DNA from: an uncultured Eubacteriales bacterium
Lineage (GTDB): Bacteria > Bacillota > Clostridia > Oscillospirales > Oscillospiraceae
Reading direction: 5' to 3'
DNA length: 29,900 nt
Assembly (NCBI GenBank): GCA_905202605.1
Contig: CAJKSU010000008.1
Coordinates: 1-29,900 of the forward strand
Part shown: positions 17,027 through 23,231 of the stretch, one piece after another
How the letters are laid out: every line of letters starts with the position of its first letter
How positions within the stretch are numbered: position 1 is the stretch's first letter
Notes under the pieces: generated by a model
What the model was told of the DNA's origin: nothing
What the model saw: the letters and a program-made list of their open reading frames with translations, nothing else
The model's database searches: none
Program-made: the position numbers and the translations under genes

Positions 17027-17253
17027 TTGTAACCGTGGCGGGCAACTATGGAACGGACGAATTCGATGTGGAGCTTCCGTGCAATATCCTGGTCTCTGAT
17101 TTGAAAAAGCAGATGCTGGAGATTCCGGAGCTGACCCACGGCTGCAAGCAGGTGCGGATTTATATGGGGAAAAAGGAACTGCGGGACAATACCAGTCTTG
17201 CGGAAAACGGCATCTGGGACGGAGCCTTTCTGACGATGAAATCGGGAGGATAA
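17011..17253 (+). CDS. esaB: YukD/EsaB-type ubiquitin-like protein
   Basis: 80 residues, the usual YukD/EsaB length. It has a ubiquitin-like beta-grasp pattern: I-I-V-T-V-A-G-N-Y-G-T-D-E-F-D-V-E-L-P at the start, a central helix D-L-K-K-Q-M-L-E-I, then V-R-I-Y-M-G-K-K-E-L-R-D-N-T-S-L and G-A-F-L-T-M-K-S-G-G. It ends in Gly-Gly, although members of this family are not known to be conjugated. It overlaps the preceding gene by 16 bp and precedes the WXG100 gene by 2 bp. Expected to act in the cytoplasm at or with the ATPase. Confidence 0.88.
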   Translation: MVNSIIVTVAGNYGTDEFDVELPCNILVSDLKKQMLEIPELTHGCKQVRIYMGKKELRDNTSLAENGIWDGAFLTMKSGG

Positions 17254-17255
17254 CT

Positions 17256-17552
17256 ATGCTGATTAAACTGAATTATGACCTGGCAGTGGCACAGGCCAAT
17301 AAAATCAAAAAAGCAGGACAGAGCTGCAGCGACATCGCAACATCTATTGGAAATCAGATTGCCGCGATTCAGGCGTGCTGGACCGGAGAGGCGGCGGATG
17401 CTATGGTAGAGCAGCTGACCGCATGGCAGAAGGAAGTCAGCGAAATGAATACCACGCTGAGCGCGTTTGCTGCTAATATTGCAAGCAAGGCCGGTGAGCT
17501 GAAGGCAATCGATGAGGCCGAGGGCGGCGGAGAAGGCGGCGGCATTCGCTGA
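17256..17552 (+). CDS. WXG100-family secreted protein
   Basis: 98 residues, predicted helical hairpin. The turn carries W-T-G (in A-C-W-T-G-E-A), the W-x-G motif of the family, at the midpoint. The C-terminus is Gly/Glu-rich and disordered. There is no Sec signal peptide, as expected for ESX substrates. RBS AATCGGGAGG ends close before the ATG. Likely a dimeric substrate or partner of the effector encoded next. Confidence 0.9.
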   Translation: MLIKLNYDLAVAQANKIKKAGQSCSDIATSIGNQIAAIQACWTGEAADAMVEQLTAWQKEVSEMNTTLSAFAANIASKAGELKAIDEAEGGGEGGGIR

Positions 17553-17599
17553 GCAGCTGGTTACAGTAGGAATGTGCTTGCAATAATGGAGGATGTCCA

Positions 17600-18730
17600 A
17601 TGAGCAAAACAGTAATCATGACAGTGGATCAGGTGCAGTCGGTTTCGGCGGCACTGGAAAATCAGGTTTCGGAGATGCAGAAGGTTATTAACGAGGTGGC
17701 ATCGGCACATTCATCCCTTGCGATGGACGATATCCTGTCACTGGAGAACTATTCTTTGAAGCTGCATTGGGGCTTGCTGAAGGCCAGTTCCAGCCTGAAA
17801 AAGCAGAGTGAAAGGCTGGAGCAGCTGGGGTCTGCGGCAAAGACGGCTGCTTCGGGGATAGAAGCGGAAGACAATAGCGAAGGAAAGGTTGCATCCAGCA
17901 ACGGCGGGAAGAAATCAAATAATTGGGTGTCGTGGATTGGCGCAGCGTTTCCGTTTACAGTGCCATTTACTCTTGCCCCTTTTGTTGCTGGCCTGTTTAA
18001 TCGGAATCAGGGTAACAACGGTAGCACCAGCTCGGATGCCTATGTGCTGACGGAATGGAACGGAAAAGAGACGGTGGAAAAAAAGTCGGATGAATTCCAC
18101 CAGTATTATGAAGAAATAGAGGCTGCGCATCAGCAGTGGGAAGATACACATAAATATGAGGTGTATAGAAATAAAGTAGAAGATGTTTCTAGTAAAGTGC
18201 CTGTAGGAGAATTGCAACAGAATGAGCGCTATAGTGATGGTAGCACGGGTGGTCTTTGTACATATTCGGCAACGACTACGTTGCTACGTCGGAAACAGGC
18301 TGCGGATGGAATGGATCCATCGTATCAGTTTGATGATGTGTACCGGACAAATGGTGGTCAAATTGGCAGAAATGCGGACGGAACATGGCCAGCGGATAGT
18401 TCGTACTACTTCAACCGAACTTATTCAAAGGATGGAAGTTCATATACAATGAGTTATATAAATCATGGGGTTAGCAGTCAGGAAATGGCGGAAATGTTAG
18501 ATCAGCATCCGGAAGGAATAATGGTTTGGTCACCTGCTGGTGGTTATAATCATGCAGTTGTGGTAACGGATTATACGGTTGATGATAGTGGGAATATTCA
18601 CTTTTTTGCGGATGATCCTGTGAATGACCGAGATGTGGGAGCTGGAAGAATCCCTCTAAGTGATACGTATTTAAGTTCTAAAAACTCGGATCCTATAGGT
18701 ACAGCAGCTATGATAGCATTTTTTGAGTAA
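17600..18730 (+). CDS. Type VII effector-like protein with C39/papain-like cysteine peptidase domain
   Basis: 376 residues. Residues 1-95 are helical and Ser/Gln-rich like LXG/WXG-type export domains but lack a clear W-x-G. Residues about 109-133 are a hydrophobic, Phe/Pro-rich membrane-like segment. From about 200 a peptidase-like domain appears: G-G-L-C220-T-Y-S-A, then Y-N-H318-A-V-V-V-T-D-Y, then F-F-A-D338-D-P-V-N-D. This Cys-His-Asp order and spacing, with the DP after the His strand, match C39-like and bacteriocin-leader peptidases of the papain clan. The base composition is visibly more AT-rich from about 18090 on, suggesting that the catalytic module was acquired separately. GGAGG precedes the ATG. 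It could be a secreted toxin or a peptidase that processes other substrates. Confidence 0.72.
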   Translation: MSKTVIMTVDQVQSVSAALENQVSEMQKVINEVASAHSSLAMDDILSLENYSLKLHWGLLKASSSLKKQSERLEQLGSAAKTAASGIEAEDNSEGKVASSNGGKKSNNWVSWIGAAFPFTVPFTLAPFVAGLFNRNQGNNGSTSSDAYVLTEWNGKETVEKKSDEFHQYYEEIEAAHQQWEDTHKYEVYRNKVEDVSSKVPVGELQQNERYSDGSTGGLCTYSATTTLLRRKQAADGMDPSYQFDDVYRTNGGQIGRNADGTWPADSSYYFNRTYSKDGSSYTMSYINHGVSSQEMAEMLDQHPEGIMVWSPAGGYNHAVVVTDYTVDDSGNIHFFADDPVNDRDVGAGRIPLSDTYLSSKNSDPIGTAAMIAFFE

Positions 18731-18791
18731 AAGCGCGTGGAATGTAATAAAATGCAATTCATGTTGTGAGATGGGGAGCTGATTGCTTGGC

Positions 18792-19232
18792 ATGGGAAAA
18801 ATCCGAGTAGATGAAACAGCGCTGAATGATGTGTTCCGTGCCATTGCTGCTCAGGGGGAACAGCTGGATCAGGTCATTTCGGTGTTGTATGGTGCCTGCA
18901 ATCAACTGCTGGGGGAAGAATTTACACTGGGAACCTATTCTGAAACAGTTCGGCAGCAGCTTCTTACATATCGTGCAAATCTGATTCGGCTCCGGATTCG
19001 GATGGACGACAGCGTGCTGGCGGGACGACGTGCGGCAGAAGCACTGGAAAATATTGATCTGGAACAGAGACTGCCGAAAATCACGCCCCAAGACAAGGCG
19101 GCTGCGGTGTGCCGGAGCAGTGCAGGACTGACGTTATATCAGAGCGGATACAGACTGGTGGAGTATAGCGCATTGCGGTTTGTGGCGCAGCCCGCAGAAT
19201 CGGCGCAGCGCATAAAGAAAACTCACCCCTGA
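18792..19232 (+). CDS. WXG-like helical protein of the type VII locus
   Basis: 146 residues from the ATG at 18792; a TTG at 18783 in the same frame is closer to GGGGAG (18773-18778) and may be the real start. Residues 1-95 form a predicted helical hairpin with heptad-like pattern (E-Q-L-D-Q-V-I-S-V-L-Y, R-Q-Q-L-L-T-Y-R-A-N-L-I-R-L-R-I-R-M) but no W-x-G. The last ~40 residues are less ordered. It lies between the effector-like gene and a WXG100 gene. A partner or adaptor for export of the effector fits the position. It does not look like an obvious immunity protein, though that cannot be excluded. Confidence 0.65.
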   Translation: MGKIRVDETALNDVFRAIAAQGEQLDQVISVLYGACNQLLGEEFTLGTYSETVRQQLLTYRANLIRLRIRMDDSVLAGRRAAEALENIDLEQRLPKITPQDKAAAVCRSSAGLTLYQSGYRLVEYSALRFVAQPAESAQRIKKTHP

Positions 19233-19256
19233 GAATGGAAGCGAGGAGATGAAATT

Positions 19257-19556
19257 ATGGCAAATGAAATCAAGTACGATCCGGCGTTCCTTCGGGATAA
19301 AGCCGGAGAATTGAGAACCGCGGCAAAAAAACATGCGGACAGCATTGATAAGCTGACCAATCTGGTCAACGGTCTGCCGGATGTTTGGAGCGGTAACGCA
19401 GAGGAGAAGCTTGTTACGGCCTTTAAAGAGATGATGGCTGGCTTTGATGGAATGGATGACACCCTGGAATCCTACGCTGTCGCATTGGAAAAGTCGGCGG
19501 ACAATATGGAGGCTGCGGACAAGCAGTATGCCAAGACCATTGGGGCCATTGGCTAA
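19257..19556 (+). CDS. WXG100-family secreted protein (EsxA-like)
   Basis: 99 residues with the canonical layout: helix 1, the turn V-W-S-G-N-A (W-x-G), helix 2 ending in A-D-K-Q-Y-A-K-T-I-G. GAGGAG lies just before the ATG. The next gene encodes a second protein of the same type, so these were probably a heterodimer pair. Confidence 0.93.
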   Translation: MANEIKYDPAFLRDKAGELRTAAKKHADSIDKLTNLVNGLPDVWSGNAEEKLVTAFKEMMAGFDGMDDTLESYAVALEKSADNMEAADKQYAKTIGAIG

Positions 19557-19614
19557 AACGGATAGTACCAGCAAAAGCTGCTGCTATAAATAAAAATACA
19601 TGGAGGTATAAACA

Positions 19615-19887
19615 ATGGCAAACATTAAGGTCGATCCTGATGTACTGGATCAGAAGGCAAAGGACATTAGTACTTATAAATAGCAGAATGATGAAGCAAT
19701 TCAGAAGCTCAAAGCTATGGTTGACGGACTGAGCGCAGAGTGGCTTGGCACCGCAAAGACCAATTATGTAAACTCCTACAATGAGTTCAAGAGCTCCTTC
19801 ACCACCTTCTCCGAGAGAATGGAAGAGCTGGCAAAGGCACTGGAGACGAAGGCAACGGAGTACCGTGCAGCTGATAATCAGGGCTAA
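19615..19887 (+). pseudogene. WXG100-family gene with in-frame TAG at codon 23
   Basis: The frame from ATG 19615 (GGAGG 9-10 bp upstream) to TAA 19885 has 90 sense positions and reads as a complete WXG100 protein. It starts M-A-N-I-K-V-D-P-D-V-L-D-Q-K-A, has W-L-G at the turn (E-W-L-G-T-A) and ends Y-R-A-A-D-N-Q-G. Codon 23 is TAG (19681-19683), in T-Y-K-stop-Q-N-D. A single C-to-T change from CAG (Gln) explains it. There is no frameshift and no other stop. The first in-frame ATG after the stop (19717) would lose most of helix 1. TAG ends other genes here, so it is probably a true stop. It may be a recent pseudogene, a sequencing or assembly error, or a suppressed codon. Confidence 0.85.
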
Positions 19888-19900
19888 TTCCCCAAAACCG

Positions 19901-19935
19901 CAGAGCGGTCTGCGGTTTACATGCAGACCGCTCTG
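19901..19935 (+). terminator. Stem-loop at the end of the type VII locus
   Basis: Perfect 13-bp stem CAGAGCGGTCTGC (19901-19913) / GCAGACCGCTCTG (19923-19935) with a 9-nt loop, 13 bp after the last stop codon. No clear T-tract follows (TATCCCTT), so it may stabilise the mRNA end as much as terminate. Confidence 0.7.
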
Positions 19936-19976
19936 TATCCCTTCCCAAGAAAACTTGAAAAAGTTAACCTATGTTA

Positions 19977-20005
19977 ATGACAACGCATGGCGAACCGGCT
20001 ATAAT
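19977..20005 (+). promoter_or_regulatory. Strong promoter with no ORF downstream
   Basis: ATGACA, 17-bp spacer, TATAAT. The -10 is a perfect consensus. Transcription would start near 20012. The next event on this strand is the terminator at 20146, not a gene. Confidence 0.55.
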
Positions 20006-20011
20006 TATACT

Positions 20012-20190
20012 GCATTGATTTCTGCGGAGAAATGACTCCGGCAGGCGCAGTTATCTTAAATTTGAATACCACCGCTCCCCTTCCTGACTTGGCGGCAATC
20101 TCCGCCCGTGCGAAAGAGAAAGGTAGGCACAGCGTTCCATAACCGAAACCACGCCGTTCGTAAGTCTGAGCTTGCGGACGGCGTGGTTTT
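20012..20190 (+). ncRNA. Candidate small RNA of about 180 nt, family not recognised
   Basis: Bounded by the promoter at 19977-20005 and the terminator at 20146-20205. No plausible ORF lies within. Local pairing includes CTGC-GGAG / CTCC-(G)-GCAG with a 6-nt loop (20022-20044), GGCGG / CCGCC (around 20090-20105) and GTGC / GCAC (around 20108-20130). I do not recognise SRP RNA, tmRNA, RNase P or a riboswitch signature; 6S RNA is possible on size alone. Boundaries are inferred. Confidence 0.45.
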
Positions 20191-20205
20191 CCAATTTTTA
20201 TTTTT
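20146..20205 (+). terminator. Strong rho-independent terminator, possibly bidirectional
   Basis: 15-bp stem AAACCACGCCGTTCG (20146-20160) pairing with 20175-20189 with one G-U pair. It is followed by TTTTCCAATTTTTATTTTT. On the minus strand it also follows the stop codon of the AraC gene at 20198, so it could serve both sides. Confidence 0.8.
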
Positions 20206-21478
20206 CCCGATAAAACGCACCGGGGGTGGTGTTTTCAAACCGACGGAACGCGCGATTCATGGTTAAGGCGCTGCTGTAGCCTACTTGGGGCAGCGTATCC
20301 TTCACGGTGACCCCCTGCCCCAAAAGCTGCTTGGCCTTTTCAATGCGCTTCTGATGAATATACTCCAGAGGCTTTAAATTTCGGTATTTTTTCAGCATGC
20401 GGCTTAAATAAACGGGGTTAATGCCCACTGCGTCTGCTACCCCGGCAACGTTCAGATTCTGGTCGGCAAAATTCTGATCCATGTACTCCACGGCACGCGA
20501 CACCCATGCAGGCTCCTGCTCCTGAGATTGTTGGCGGCGAATGATCTCATCAAAAATGCTGTCCAGCTCGGAGGAAATATCCGCCAAAGATGCAGCGTGG
20601 ACGATTCGAGGGCCGGCCTGCAGCTCCATCAAAAATTCCGGGGAGAAATACTCCTCCAGACTGTCAAATACATGAAGAATGTCGTTAATCAGCCCATAGG
20701 CGCGGATCATAAATACCTGCACCGTAGGCTGGGCATGACCGAACTCAGCGCCCAGCATCTGATGCACCAGCGCCTTGGCGGCTTCGTAGTCTCCCTGACG
20801 GATATAGTTGTCCAGTGCATGCTCAAATTCAAAATGCTCCACCCGCTGCTTTGCCATATGCGCCTCAGTTTTGTCATCATAGAGAATGACCCGGCTGTCG
20901 TCCCCTGCCATGGTGCGGTACTGTACCAGACTGCTGGCGGCCTCATAGGCGGCGTGAATTTGGGTATAGCCCTGATGGCAGCGGCTCACGGAAAAGCAGA
21001 TCACGGAGTCGTAGTGGCTTTCAAACAGTTGGGCTGCCTGCTCTGCCGCGGCGGCAATGGAACACATGGCCTGCGCTGGCGGTTCCAGCAGGTTGACCAG
21101 TGCTGCCAGCTGCCCCTGAACGGTGATGACGTGACAGATGTTCTTTTCCCCAATCAGTTCCTCCAGAACATTGCGCACCAAAAAACGCACATGGCGAAGA
21201 CTTTCCTGCGTGGGAACGGCGTCCTTACTGAACAGTGCTGAAAACTCCGGTTCCACCTGAATCAGGACAACCACAAACCAGAGAGATGGGAAATGAAAGG
21301 AGTAGTCCTGCAGAGCCGTTTCATATTCCGTCTGGGTAATCTGGTGATTGCCCATCAGGTCAGACAGAAACATCTCACGGGCAAAAATCGCTGCATGGCG
21401 TTTTGCCTCCTCCAGCTCCTGCTGTAGACGGCAATTTTCTTCCCGCAGTGTGTCAAGCTGCTGATCTGGGTTTTCCAT
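20198..21478 (-). CDS. AraC/YesN-type transcriptional regulator
   Basis: 426 residues. Residues 1-35 form a Gln/Glu-rich coiled coil, which may mediate dimerisation. The middle is a sensor region of the same degenerate GGDEF/CdaR-like type as in the AraC protein at 2166-3407. The C-terminal ~100 residues are the AraC DNA-binding domain (N-V-A-G-V-A-D-A-V-G-I-N-P-V-Y-L-S-R-M, then Q-V-G-Y-S-S-A-L-T-M-N-R-A-F-R-R-F-E-N-T-T-P-G-A-F). No receiver domain, no membrane helix. Divergent from the BMP/nucleoside ABC operon, its probable target. A G-rich ribosome site (AAGGGGGGGA) precedes the ATG. Confidence 0.9.
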   Translation of the reverse strand: MENPDQQLDTLREENCRLQQELEEAKRHAAIFAREMFLSDLMGNHQITQTEYETALQDYSFHFPSLWFVVVLIQVEPEFSALFSKDAVPTQESLRHVRFLVRNVLEELIGEKNICHVITVQGQLAALVNLLEPPAQAMCSIAAAAEQAAQLFESHYDSVICFSVSRCHQGYTQIHAAYEAASSLVQYRTMAGDDSRVILYDDKTEAHMAKQRVEHFEFEHALDNYIRQGDYEAAKALVHQMLGAEFGHAQPTVQVFMIRAYGLINDILHVFDSLEEYFSPEFLMELQAGPRIVHAASLADISSELDSIFDEIIRRQQSQEQEPAWVSRAVEYMDQNFADQNLNVAGVADAVGINPVYLSRMLKKYRNLKPLEYIHQKRIEKAKQLLGQGVTVKDTLPQVGYSSALTMNRAFRRFENTTPGAFYREK

Positions 21479-21502
21479 AATTCGTATCCCCCCCTTATCT
21501 TC

Positions 21503-21531
21503 ATGATACTATAATTAGTTTGAATTTTCAA
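21503..21531 (-). promoter_or_regulatory. Promoter of the second AraC gene
   Basis: Minus strand: TTGAAA, 17-bp spacer, TATCAT, about 25 bp upstream of the ATG. An alternative -10, TATAGT, lies within the spacer. Confidence 0.5.
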
Positions 21532-21548
21532 CGGCTTTTGCTGTTTGA

Positions 21549-21569
21549 CCAGTTTCTTCCGGAAACTGG
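21549..21569. promoter_or_regulatory. Palindrome between divergent promoters, candidate operator
   Basis: CCAGTTTC-N5-GAAACTGG, a perfect 8-bp inverted repeat located between the AraC promoter (17 bp away) and the BMP operon promoter (67 bp away). The dyad would suit a dimeric regulator, but AraC proteins more often use direct repeats, so the binding protein is uncertain. Confidence 0.4.
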
Positions 21570-21636
21570 CAGGCGGTATGTGTGAAAAATGACAAAAAAA
21601 TATGTAAAAAGCGGTCGATTTTTTTTATTACGGCTA

Positions 21637-21665
21637 TTGCCCAACTGGAGAAATTCCTGTACAAT
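21637..21665 (+). promoter_or_regulatory. Promoter of the BMP/nucleoside ABC operon
   Basis: TTGCCC, 17-bp spacer ending in TG, TACAAT, about 112 bp upstream of the lipoprotein start. The long leader carries a hairpin ACCGG-GAAA-CCGGT (21735-21748) with a GNRA tetraloop. Confidence 0.55.
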
Positions 21666-21777
21666 AATCATGTTAGCTGCTGTCATCCATGGGAAAAATG
21701 TAGTCCGGTGGGGTAGGTGGCTATTGTTTATTGTACCGGGAAACCGGTCAAATTTTACGTGTTTGGAGGAAAAAAAC

Positions 21778-23040
21778 ATGCAGAAGAGAATTTTTGCACT
21801 GGTTCTGGCACTGGCTATGGTGCTGGGTCTGTGCGCCTGCGGTCAGTCTGTTGGCGGCTCCAACAATGATGCCGCTGCTACGACGGCTCCCGCAGCAGAG
21901 GGCTCCGCTGTGGCGGAAAATGCCGGCTCCACCGGTGAGACTGCTGCCAGCGGCGACGTGCTGAAGGTCGGCTTTGTGTACATCGGCGATGAGACTGAGG
22001 CTTACACCGCCAACTTCATTGCCGCCGAGAATGCCATTGCGGAAACCTACGGCAGCAAGGTTGAGTGCATTGCCAAGTACAACGTTCCGGAAGACGGCGT
22101 TGAGGATCCCGTTCGTGAGCTTTGCAACGAAGGCTGCGGCATCATCTTCACCACTTCCTTTGGCTATGGTGCAACCGTCAAGGAGCTGGCAAACGAGTAT
22201 CCCGACGTTCAGTTCTGCCAGGCTACCTGCGCTGACGCAGCTGAGGAGCCTGTTGTTTCCAACTATCATAACTACATGGGCGAGATTTATCAGGGTCGCT
22301 ATGTTGCAGGCATCGTCGCCGGCATGAAGCTGCAGGAGATGATCGACAACGGTACCATCACCGAGGATCAGGCAAAGATCGGCTATGTCGCAGCATTTGA
22401 CTATGCTGAGGTTATTTCCGGCTACACCGCATTCCTGATGGGCGTTCGCTCCGTCGTTCCCAACGCTACCATGGAAGTTCAGTATGCAAACACCTGGGGC
22501 GACTTTGACACTGAGAAGACCATGGCTACCGCACTCATCGAGGACGGCTGCGTGATCATCTCCCAGCATTCCGATACCGAAGGCCCCGCAAAGGCCTGCG
22601 AGGATGCCCATGCAAAGGGCACCGAGGTTTACTGCGTTTCCTACAACCAGGATATGACCGATGTTGCGCCCAACACCTGCCTGATCTCTTCCCGTCAGGA
22701 CTACGCTCCTTACGAGATCGCAGCAGTTCAGGCTGTGATGGACGGCACCGAGATCCCTGTTGACCAGCACGCTGGCTTCAACGAGGGCTGGGTTGCTATG
22801 ACTGAGCTGAACACCGCCATCGCTGCTGAGGGCACTCAGGAGAAGATCGATGAGACGGAGCAGGCATTTAAGGACGGCTCCCTGAAGGCAACTGACGTAT
22901 TCAAGGGCCCCTACACCGCAACCAACCCCTACACTGACGAGACCATTGACCTGACAGACGGCTTTGAGGAGAATGCGACCCAGTCCGCTCCCTCCTTCAG
23001 CTATGTCATCAACGACATCATCACCATCAAGGGCAACTAA
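21778..23040 (+). CDS. BMP-family (PnrA/TmpC-like) nucleoside-binding lipoprotein
   Basis: 420 residues starting at the ATG preceded by TTGGAGGAAAA. The lipoprotein signal has lipobox L-C-A-C with Cys21 and a Gly/Ala/Ser linker to about 55. The mature part fits the basic membrane protein family of purine-nucleoside receptors: V-G-F-V-Y-I-G-D-E-T-E-A-Y-T, C-N-E-G-C-G-I-I-F-T-T-S-F-G-Y, Y-Q-G-R-Y-V-A-G-I-V-A-G-M, and a W-G-D-F-D segment. Codon choice is strikingly uniform, a sign of high expression. It captures ligand outside the cell for the ATPase and permeases encoded next. Ligands in the family are nucleosides, but some members bind other molecules. Confidence 0.92.
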   Translation: MQKRIFALVLALAMVLGLCACGQSVGGSNNDAAATTAPAAEGSAVAENAGSTGETAASGDVLKVGFVYIGDETEAYTANFIAAENAIAETYGSKVECIAKYNVPEDGVEDPVRELCNEGCGIIFTTSFGYGATVKELANEYPDVQFCQATCADAAEEPVVSNYHNYMGEIYQGRYVAGIVAGMKLQEMIDNGTITEDQAKIGYVAAFDYAEVISGYTAFLMGVRSVVPNATMEVQYANTWGDFDTEKTMATALIEDGCVIISQHSDTEGPAKACEDAHAKGTEVYCVSYNQDMTDVAPNTCLISSRQDYAPYEIAAVQAVMDGTEIPVDQHAGFNEGWVAMTELNTAIAAEGTQEKIDETEQAFKDGSLKATDVFKGPYTATNPYTDETIDLTDGFEENATQSAPSFSYVINDIITIKGN

Positions 23041-23052
23041 TATTCTGCATGT

Positions 23053-23100
23053 ACAGGCGGAGCCGGTGTATTCCGGCCCCGCCTGTGGCGTGCCGTTTTT
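23053..23100 (+). terminator. Intra-operon stem-loop between binding protein and ATPase genes
   Basis: Arms 23053-23066 and 23073-23086 pair over 14 positions with one mismatch around a 6-nt loop. A T5 tract follows at 23096-23100 after a 9-nt gap. It sits 12 bp after the BMP stop, suggesting partial termination that favours binding-protein mRNA. Confidence 0.6.
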
Positions 23101-23231
23101 ATTCTGGGTATCGCGTACAGAGAACAGCAAATCGACAGAACCAGCGGGAACCGGTTTTTTGTTCCCTGTACACCATTCACTCTTTGCACTTCGCACAGGC
23201 AGCGCCTGCGCCCAATGAAAGGATGAGGCAT

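Noticed and set aside
19936..20150. Riboswitch, SRP RNA, tmRNA or RNase P in the gap after the type VII locus
   Set aside because: None of their conserved core sequences is visible; only an unclassified small RNA is proposed.
21748..23196. 482-codon minus-strand open frame opposite the BMP lipoprotein gene
   Set aside because: Shadow of a highly codon-biased gene; no start signals or domains.
23049..23231. N-terminal extension of the BMP-system ATPase by about 61 residues
   Set aside because: It would start inside the intercistronic hairpin and give a basic, Cys-containing segment absent from the family; the TTG at 23232 has a proper ribosome site and gives the normal length.
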